A DNA stretch of 35,414 bases from JAJFUI01 sp039679885 (GTDB lineage: Bacteria > Planctomycetota > Planctomycetia > Pirellulales > Thermoguttaceae), in contig JBDKUC010000425.1 of NCBI GenBank assembly GCA_039679885.1, positions 1-35,414 of the forward strand, read 5' to 3'. The notes beneath the pieces are model-generated. The model worked only from the letters and a program-made list of their open reading frames with translations, ran no database searches and was not told where the DNA came from. The stretch's first letter is position 1. Each line of letters begins with the position of its first letter. The position numbers and the translations under genes were made by a program. Below, in pieces: positions 30,134 through 35,414 of the stretch.

Positions 30134-30142
30134 CGTTCAACG

Positions 30143-31465
30143 ATGGACACCAACGGCTCGGACAACCTGACCCGCAACAAGACGCCGAACCCGGCGGCAG
30201 GGATCGACTACGATCTGTTCCTGCGCTGCGTTCATTGTGGGCTGTGCACGTCGAGTTGTCCCACATTCACCGAGTTGGGTGATGAAAACGATGGGCCGCG
30301 CGGCCGAGTCCAGTTGATGCGATCGGTGGCCGAGGGGCGCACGGGCGTCACGGATCGGATTCGCCGCCATCTGGAGCTGTGCCTTGATTGCCGTGCCTGC
30401 GAAACGGCCTGCCCCTCCGGGATTGAGTATGGCCGGCTCATCGAACCGTTCCGGCTGGCCGTCCAGCAGGCCGATCGCCGGGCGGAGAAGAAATACGACT
30501 GGTTCCGCGCACTGATCCTGTTGCAGCTTTTCCCCTATGCCGACCGAATGCGGAAACTGCTGATGCCCGTCCGGCTGATGCAGCAAGCCGGACTGTTCGA
30601 CCTGGCGGAGCGGATGGGACTTCTGCGGCTGGTTCCCGGCCGACTTGGGCGAATGATTCCGCTTCTGCCTCCGCCGGTGAAGGGCGGCCCAAAGCTGCCG
30701 CGGTTTTTGCCCGCGGTGGGCAGGAAGCGCGCCCGGATCGCGTTCTTCGTCGGCTGCGTGGCGGACGCCATGTTCCGCCACACCCATTGGGCCACGCTTC
30801 GTGTCTTGCAGCAGAACGGCTGCGACATCTTCATCCCGCCGGAACAGGGTTGTTGCGGAGCGATCCATCTCCATTCCGGCGACAGCCGCGGCGCCCGGCG
30901 CATGGCCGACGCCAACCTCGTGGCGTTCGAGCTGGACCGCTACGACGCGATCGTCGTCAATCACGCCGGCTGCGGCGCGATGATGAAAGAGTACGGCCAC
31001 CATTGGCACGACGGCCTCCAGCCGCACCGTGCGAAGTTCGCCGCGAAGGTCAAGGACGTCAACGAGTTCATCGACTCGCTCGGATTGATTCCGCCCACCG
31101 GCCGAATCGAGGAGGTGGCCACGTATCACGACGCGTGCCATCTGGGCCACGCACAGAAGATCACCGACGCGCCGCGGCGGCTGCTGGCTTCGATCCCCGG
31201 ACTCGAACTCCGCGACTTGCCCGAGTCAGGCATCTGCTGCGGCTCGGCCGGCGTCTACAACTTGAACGAAGCGGAGATGTCCGACCGCCTCTCGCAGCGA
31301 AAGATCGAGAACATCATTTCGACCGGCGCGCGGATCGTCTTGGCCTCCAACGCCGGCTGCTTGCTGCAAATCCAGCGTGAAGTGCGGCAGCGTCACCTCC
31401 CGCTGCGAGTGATGCACCCGATGGATCTGCTCGACCTGAGCTACCGGGGCGAGCAGGTTGGTTGA
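30143..31465 (+). CDS. glcF: glycolate oxidase iron-sulfur subunit GlcF
   Basis: From ATG 30143 the product has 440 residues; GTG/ATG codons at 30128-30133 lie in the upstream repeat and are unlikely starts. Two 4Fe-4S motifs are near the N-terminus (CVHCGLCTSSCPTF and CLDCRACETACPSG). Two CCG cysteine-rich domains follow (FVGCVADAMF with EQGCCGAIHLHSGD and NHAGCGAM; then YHDACHLGHAQK with SGICCGSAGVYN and SNAGCLLQ). GlcF carries electrons from the GlcD/GlcE flavins towards quinone. The ribosome-binding site seems to have been displaced by the repeat cluster, so translation may depend on structure or on coupling to glcE. Confidence 0.96.
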   Translation: MDTNGSDNLTRNKTPNPAAGIDYDLFLRCVHCGLCTSSCPTFTELGDENDGPRGRVQLMRSVAEGRTGVTDRIRRHLELCLDCRACETACPSGIEYGRLIEPFRLAVQQADRRAEKKYDWFRALILLQLFPYADRMRKLLMPVRLMQQAGLFDLAERMGLLRLVPGRLGRMIPLLPPPVKGGPKLPRFLPAVGRKRARIAFFVGCVADAMFRHTHWATLRVLQQNGCDIFIPPEQGCCGAIHLHSGDSRGARRMADANLVAFELDRYDAIVVNHAGCGAMMKEYGHHWHDGLQPHRAKFAAKVKDVNEFIDSLGLIPPTGRIEEVATYHDACHLGHAQKITDAPRRLLASIPGLELRDLPESGICCGSAGVYNLNEAEMSDRLSQRKIENIISTGARIVLASNAGCLLQIQREVRQRHLPLRVMHPMDLLDLSYRGEQVG

Positions 31466-31506
31466 GCGGTCCGGATGACACCGCCCTGCTCTCTCTTCTC
31501 AAGCAA

Positions 31507-31609
31507 GTGGTGACTTAGGGTCGCCATGCTTGCTAGACGAGCGCAACGAGACAGCAAGCAAATTTACCGCTTCCTCATGCCCACGACAAGCGTGGGACAT
31601 GGCGCCCCG
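31507..31609 (-). repeat. ~105 bp repeat, right (inverted) copy flanking glcDEF
   Basis: The reverse complement matches 27211-27317 over its length, with a few substitutions and a 2 bp indel. It starts 42 bp after the glcF stop. The strand is opposite to the left copy, so glcDEF lies between inverted copies. Confidence 0.85.
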
Positions 31610-31630
31610 GCGATCGGTTGTGCAATTGCA

Positions 31631-31706
31631 CCGTAGGACGGACTTCCTAGTCCGTCCAGTTTCGGCGCGGACGGATTGGGAAATCCGTCCTACGGTCTTT
31701 CGGTTG
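31631..31706. repeat. double-hairpin repeat, copy B
   Basis: CCGTAGGACGGA (31631-31642) and TCCGTCCTACGG (31684-31695) are perfect 12 bp outer arms. Within are GGACGGACT / AGTCCGTCC and GGACGGATT / AATCCGTCC hairpins. It matches copy A at 26606-26679, but here the trailing sequence is TCTTTCGGTTG, so terminator quality is weaker. It lies between the convergent glcF and the Pro/Gly-rich gene. Confidence 0.85.
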
Positions 31707-31754
31707 TCGCATTGTATTGCGGCAACTGATCGCGCCGATCGCGATGGAAACGGG

Positions 31755-32384
31755 TCACCGCGGCGGGCTGGGCGGCGGACCGCCATGGGGCGGCCCGGGG
31801 TTCGGCGAAAGGCCCATCGCAAGGCGCTGCTTGGCCATCGCATCATGGAATGCGGACATTCGGGCGCGGTCGGAGGCCGGCATGCGGCCGAGCATTCCCG
31901 CCAAATGCTGTCTCTGTTGGGCCGCGTTGGGAGGTCCGCCCGGTGGCCCACCGGGACCGCCTGGGGGACCGCCGCCGGGGCCGCCGGCGCCTGGTGGCGG
32001 ACCGCCGCCGTCAGGCGGAGGTCCCTTAGGTGGGCCTTGTGTTTCCATCTCCTTCCGCCGCTTCTCCATCTCCGTGATCTGCTTGGCCAGATAGGCGGCC
32101 CTCTGATCCTTGGGCAGCTTGAAGTACTGGTCCATGTCTTTCCGCATCCGCCCGCCCGGCCCGGGGCCCATCACTTGTCGCCGTTGGTCGGGCGTGAGCT
32201 GGTCCATCTCTCGACGGAACTTATCAAAGTCCTCCCGCGACGGGCGTTTCCCGGCAGCGAACATCTCCTGCTGCATCTGTTTGACCTTCTGCACCTTCGC
32301 GTTTCCGCGGCCAAACACCCAGTATGCGATGCCGACGATGAGCATCAGCACGACAACAGAAACGATCGTTTTTCGTTTGCTCAC
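31755..32384 (-). CDS. membrane-anchored protein with charged helix and Pro/Gly-rich tail
   Basis: The product has 209 residues from GTG 32384, with AAGGAGG 6 nt upstream; a longer upstream frame is an out-of-frame shadow of the DUF1559 gene. It begins MSKRKTIVSVVVLMLIVGIAYWVFG, a single N-terminal membrane anchor with a cytoplasmic basic start. A charged helical region (~30-115) includes EDFDKFRREMDQLTPDQRRQ and ITEMEKRRKEME. Next comes an extreme Pro/Gly tract (~125-155), then a short helical segment and a Pro-rich end. I recognise no family. It follows the DUF1559 gene by 62 bp on the same strand, so the two may form an operon with an envelope-related role. Confidence 0.75.
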   Translation of the reverse strand: MSKRKTIVSVVVLMLIVGIAYWVFGRGNAKVQKVKQMQQEMFAAGKRPSREDFDKFRREMDQLTPDQRRQVMGPGPGGRMRKDMDQYFKLPKDQRAAYLAKQITEMEKRRKEMETQGPPKGPPPDGGGPPPGAGGPGGGPPGGPGGPPGGPPNAAQQRQHLAGMLGRMPASDRARMSAFHDAMAKQRLAMGLSPNPGPPHGGPPPSPPR

Positions 32385-32446
32385 AAGCGCCTCCTTTCCG
32401 CTTCGCGCGGTTTGTCGCTGCGCAATCCAATGCGGCGCAAGACGTC

Positions 32447-33031
32447 CTATTCCGCGTGTCCGTCTGCGTAGAGGATCTGGATTGAGGTGGAATCGCCCGT
32501 CGGGCCGTGGAAGGGATTGATGTCGAACGCGATGATGAGTTGCGAGGACGGGATCGGCTTGCCGGTGTGGCGGTCGATCAGCGCTTCGACACGCGTCTTC
32601 GGCTTCAAGTAGTCGGAAATCAATTCTTTGCGGTTGTACTCGTAGCTGATGCCCAGATTCTCGAAACAGGTTCCCGTTTGTCCCTCTTCCTGGTAGGTGT
32701 CGGCGGGACAGCGGAACGCGCCGGCGCTGGTCTCGATGAACGGCGCCAACACGGTTCGCAGGCTCGGCGGATCGCCATCGGTTGCCGGAATCAGAGGAAT
32801 CGTCGCCGCGTCCGGATATCTCCCATTGATCCCCTGGCTGTCCACGTACATGTCCATGGCGATGCCAATCTGGTGCAAGTTGTTGCCACACTGCGTTCGT
32901 CGGGCGGCGGCCCGCGCGGCTTGGACAGCCGGCAGCAACAAGGCCACCAGAACGCCGATGACCGCGATGACGACCAGCAGTTCGACCAGCGTAAACCCGC
33001 GAGTGTGTCGCATGCCCTTTTGCCTCGCCAT
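32447..33031 (-). CDS. DUF1559-type protein with prepilin N-terminal methylation motif
   Basis: The product has 194 residues from ATG 33031; ATG 33013 is an alternative and neither has a strong ribosome-binding site. After a short basic leader is the type IV prepilin signature GFTLVELLVVIAVIGVLVAL with conserved Glu at +5, continuing into LLPAVQAARAAARRTQC. The C-terminal part ends with IQILYADGHAE, like the terminal DGH segment of planctomycete DUF1559 proteins. Those are greatly expanded in this phylum and thought to be pseudopilins or surface proteins. At 194 residues it is shorter than the usual ~300. A prepilin peptidase would process it before Phe of the GFTL motif. Confidence 0.9.
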   Translation of the reverse strand: MARQKGMRHTRGFTLVELLVVIAVIGVLVALLLPAVQAARAAARRTQCGNNLHQIGIAMDMYVDSQGINGRYPDAATIPLIPATDGDPPSLRTVLAPFIETSAGAFRCPADTYQEEGQTGTCFENLGISYEYNRKELISDYLKPKTRVEALIDRHTGKPIPSSQLIIAFDINPFHGPTGDSTSIQILYADGHAE

Positions 33032-33465
33032 CGCGACAGGATGTCCCCACGTGCCTCATTCAGGACGTTCCATGTGCAAAACGTTCGGGACAAGAAAATA
33101 TTGCGGAGGCCGTCGATCCCCCGGCCGGTTGCAAAAGCTCCGGCTGGCCAGACGGTGCCGGCCAGCGCCGATCAGTTTTCGACGGTAGGGTGAGCCGAGT
33201 GAAACGAGCCCCACCAAGAACCTCGGCAAACGGGGGCTCACTGCGCTCGGCCCACCCTACAGAACCGACTTGAGATTCTGTCGATATTTTGGAGAACATG
33301 CGTAAGATGTGCCGATAAGTGAAAAACGGGCGACGAGTTGCAGATTGATTTCAGCGTACTTTGCGAAGCCATGCGGGCTTTGCGGGCCCGGCGTTGTGCC
33401 GTATCATTTTTGCTGATCGTATCGCCCTGCCCAGATTCCCCATAGTGTCGCCCACCTGAACTACG
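33032..33465. other. 434 bp divergent intergenic region
   Basis: This lies between the divergent DUF1559 and RNase H-like genes. It contains the repeat at 33185-33260 and a looser GCTGGCC / GGCCAGC inverted pair around 33140-33166. I see no RNA gene and no convincing promoter; 33262-33465 holds nothing I can name. Confidence 0.4.
33185..33260. repeat. 76 bp inverted-repeat element
   Basis: GTAGGGTGAGCCGAG (33185-33199) and CTCGGCCCACCCTAC (33246-33260) pair at 14 of 15 positions. The interior has further GAGCCCC / GGGGGCTC complementarity, giving a multi-branch fold. This GTAGGGTGGGCC-type motif is common in planctomycete intergenic regions, from memory. Confidence 0.7.
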
Positions 33466-34038
33466 ATGGAACTTCAGACGCCCCATTATTTGTTGCTCTC
33501 CGAAACGAGCCGGACGGTTGGAGTTGGGCGATGGCGATTCGTGCTGCGACCGGTCGAGGGCTCGGCCGCTGCCGCAATCGAAGCCACCGACATTGAGCCA
33601 GACGTCTGGGGGGAAAGACTCGATCTGCTGACCGTCGTCCGCGCCCTGGAGACGCTCGACCAGCCATCGCGAGTCACCCTGGTCGGCTGCAGCCGGTATG
33701 TCGAGCAAGGCATCATGTACGGACTTAACGACTGGAAGGAAAACGGTTGGTGTTGGGAGTGGTTCGGGCAGATGACGCCCGTCCGTGATGCCGATCTCTG
33801 GCAGCGAATGGATCGCGCCCTGGCGTTCCACCGAGTCGAATGCCGGCAGCGACGCATCGACCCGGGCCATGGACTAGTCAACGGGCCGCATTGGAACTTG
33901 CTCGATTCGGGCAAGAATCTCGTGAACGGAATGGTCCATCACCGGCTGAAAGATCACGCCCGATTGCTGGCCGCGTGGTGCGGCGCTTGCGTCAGATTAC
34001 TGCTGGGGACGCGGCGAGTGTTCTCGGCTTCGGCGTAA
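33466..34038 (+). CDS. RNase HI-like protein with degenerate active site
   Basis: The product has 190 residues from ATG 33466, with no clear ribosome-binding site. Residues ~45-140 align by eye with RNase HI: GERLDLLTVVRALETL (helix with catalytic Glu, here Glu50), PSRVTLVGCSRYV (strand with the second Asp; the usual TDS is GCS, so Asp is replaced by Cys75), GLNDWKENGW, and ADLWQRMDRALAFHRVECR. The first catalytic Asp (usual TDGS) is absent, with SETS at residues 12-15, and no late HD pair follows DPGHG. At least two of four metal ligands are therefore missing. Nuclease activity is unlikely; nucleic-acid binding may remain. The C-terminal ~50 residues have no counterpart in RNase HI. Similar degenerate proteins appear to occur in other planctomycetes, from memory. 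Confidence 0.8.
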   Translation: MELQTPHYLLLSETSRTVGVGRWRFVLRPVEGSAAAAIEATDIEPDVWGERLDLLTVVRALETLDQPSRVTLVGCSRYVEQGIMYGLNDWKENGWCWEWFGQMTPVRDADLWQRMDRALAFHRVECRQRRIDPGHGLVNGPHWNLLDSGKNLVNGMVHHRLKDHARLLAAWCGACVRLLLGTRRVFSASA

Positions 34039-34048
34039 AACAAAACGA

Positions 34049-34105
34049 CCATCACGCGGAGCGTGATGAGTACATGACGATCATCGTGCGGAGCGCGATG
34101 AGCAT
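34049..34105. repeat. two CACGCGGAGCGTG-family repeats upstream of glgB
   Basis: The first copy is at 34049-34075, with palindrome ATCACGCGGAGCGTGAT followed by GAGTACAT. A diverged second copy is at 34078-34105 (ATCGTGCGGAGCGCGAT, then GAGCATA). They match the repeats at 28992 and 30008-30133. They end ~12 bp before the glgB ribosome-binding site, so they lie in its leader. Confidence 0.85.
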
Positions 34106-34126
34106 AAACAATAGATGGAGGTTCGT

Positions 34127-35414
34127 GTGCAGACGACGACGTCCCTGGAAATGATCCGCCGCTTGGTCGAAGGTAGAAACGAGAATCCATTCGAGTTGCT
34201 CGGACCCCATGAGGTCGACCAATCGGGCCGCCGGGCGCTGGCCGTCCGAGCTTATTTGCCGACCTGCGGCCAGGCCTGGGTCGTCGATCCGGCGAAGGCC
34301 GACCAGCCGTTGCCGATGCGGCGGATCCATCCGGCCGGGCTGTTCGAAGCGATTTGTCCGGCGCCCCGAGGCGAAGGGTCTCCGCGGTACATGTTGCGCG
34401 TGGCCGAAGGAAACGGCCGCGGCACCAAGACCATGCACGATCCTTACTCCTTCCCTCACTTGCTGACCGATTTCGACCGTCATCTGCTGAACGAAGGGCG
34501 GCATTGGCAGTGCTACAACCGGCTCGGCGCCCAGTTGCGGAAAATCGACGGCGTCGACGGCGTGAACTTCGCCGTTTGGGCGCCGAACGCCACGAGCGTC
34601 AGCGTCGTCGGCGATTTCAACTGTTGGGACGGCCGCCGGCACCCCATGCGGAAGCACGTTCCGAGCGGGTTCTGGGAATTGTTCGTGCCCGGACTCGGCG
34701 AAGGGACGCTCTACAAGTATCAGATCCGCCACGGCGACGAGACGTTCGACAAGGCCGATCCATACGGCTTTGCGGCGGAACTGCCGCCCCGGACGGCGTC
34801 GAAAGTGGCCGATCTGAGCCGCTACGCCTGGCATGACACGGACTGGATGGGCCGCCGCCCGAAGACCAACTGGCTCGAACAGCCGCTTTCGTTCTACGAG
34901 GTCCATCTGGGCAGTTGGAAGCGGCCGGGCGACGATCCGACCGGTTGGCTGAGCTATCGCGATCTCGCCCACCAGTTGGCGGATTACTGCAAGGAAGTCG
35001 GCTACACCCACATCGAATTGATGCCGGTCTGCGAGCACCCGTTGTCGGCCAGTTGGGGCTACCAGCCAGTAGGCTACTACGCCGCCACGAGCCGCTATGG
35101 GACGCCGCAGGACTTCATGTACTTCGTCGATGTCCTGCATCAGGCCGGCATTGGCGTCGTCATGGACTGGGTCCCCGCCCACTTCCCCCGCGACGGGCAC
35201 GGCCTACGGCGTTTTGACGGCACCGCGCTCTACGAGCACGAAGACCCGCGCCGCGGCGAGCATCGCGACTGGGGCACGCTCATCTTCAACTACGGCCGCC
35301 ACGAAGTCCGCAACTACTTGACCTCGAACGCCCTGTTCTGGATGGACAAGTATCACATTGACGGCATCCGCGTCGACGCCGTCGCCTCGATGCTCTATCT
35401 GGACTACAGTCGCA
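34127..35414 (+). CDS. glgB: 1,4-alpha-glucan branching enzyme GlgB, N-terminal part (3' end outside window)
   Basis: The frame is open to the right edge. GTG 34127 is preferred since GGAGG ends 5 nt upstream; ATG 34115 is in frame but overlaps that site. About 429 codons are visible. The N-terminal domain starts SLEMIRRLVEGRNENPFELLGPHE, typical of long-form GlgB. A CBM48 domain (~140-235) carries DGVNFAVWAPNATSVSVVGD. The GH13 barrel begins SFYEVHLGSWKR, with HIELMPVCEHP, WGYQPVGYYAAT and DWVPAHFP. The last residues hold DGIRVDAVASM, where Asp417 is the expected nucleophile. The enzyme introduces alpha-1,6 branches into glycogen. No other glycogen gene is in the window. Confidence 0.96.
   Translation, partial: MQTTTSLEMIRRLVEGRNENPFELLGPHEVDQSGRRALAVRAYLPTCGQAWVVDPAKADQPLPMRRIHPAGLFEAICPAPRGEGSPRYMLRVAEGNGRGTKTMHDPYSFPHLLTDFDRHLLNEGRHWQCYNRLGAQLRKIDGVDGVNFAVWAPNATSVSVVGDFNCWDGRRHPMRKHVPSGFWELFVPGLGEGTLYKYQIRHGDETFDKADPYGFAAELPPRTASKVADLSRYAWHDTDWMGRRPKTNWLEQPLSFYEVHLGSWKRPGDDPTGWLSYRDLAHQLADYCKEVGYTHIELMPVCEHPLSASWGYQPVGYYAATSRYGTPQDFMYFVDVLHQAGIGVVMDWVPAHFPRDGHGLRRFDGTALYEHEDPRRGEHRDWGTLIFNYGRHEVRNYLTSNALFWMDKYHIDGIRVDAVASMLYLDYSR

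Noticed and set aside
31755..33059. 434-codon version of the Pro/Gly-rich gene
   Set aside because: Its first ~225 codons are an out-of-frame reading of the DUF1559 gene. A GTG with AAGGAGG at 32384 begins the real protein with a membrane anchor.

Overview
The window looks like a chromosomal segment from a GC-rich member of the Planctomycetota, probably Planctomycetia/Pirellulales-like. This rests on the gene families, not on a database search. The main pointers are a DUF1559-type pilin-like protein, a catalytically degenerate RNase HI-like protein, a planctomycete-style rplL-rpoB-rpoC block, and many dispersed palindromic repeats of the kind common in these genomes.

Layout. 1-8861 (+): the 3' end of rplL, then rpoB and rpoC, closed by a strong rho-independent terminator. 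8878-18327: a probable glycan module. It has a secreted two-domain protein (+) that meets, tail to tail with a 125 bp overlap, a two-gene minus-strand operon. That operon encodes an ABC exporter (PH-like N-terminus, TMD, NBD, C-terminal DUF1854-like domain) followed by a translationally coupled GT84/glycoamylase synthase that resembles NdvB/ChvB but lacks the C-terminal GH94 phosphorylase half. 18547-22936 (-): a six-gene operon for a group 1h (high-affinity, 'actinobacterial type') [NiFe] hydrogenase, with small subunit, large subunit, two small conserved-looking proteins, a maturation protease and a 69-residue CxxC membrane protein. 23354-24220 (-): the NHEJ protein Ku. 24488-26582 (+): a REC-histidine kinase overlapping a FixJ/LuxR-type response regulator. 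26761-27069 (+): an MTH1187-type thiamine-binding protein. 27368-31465 (+): glcD-glcE-glcF, a complete glycolate oxidase set. 31755-33031 (-): a DUF1559 pilin-like protein and a Pro/Gly-rich membrane-anchored protein. 33466-34038 (+): a degenerate RNase H-like protein. 34127-end (+): the 5' part of glgB.

Functionally, the segment combines core transcription with accessory energy and carbon functions: scavenging trace H2, oxidising glycolate, building or exporting a glucan, and glycogen branching. The most unusual structural signal is in 23-34 kb. At least six families of palindromic or multi-hairpin repeats occur there. Two families sit in frame inside glcD and glcE, one forms a cluster of four in the glcE-glcF gap, and a ~105 bp element flanks glcDEF as an inverted pair. 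The rpo genes contain none of these inside coding sequence, although one related element lies between rpoB and rpoC.

The two leads most worth following as under-described systems are (1) the fused PH-ABC-DUF1854 exporter coupled to a phosphorylase-less GT84 synthase, and (2) the small accessory proteins of the group 1h hydrogenase operon.
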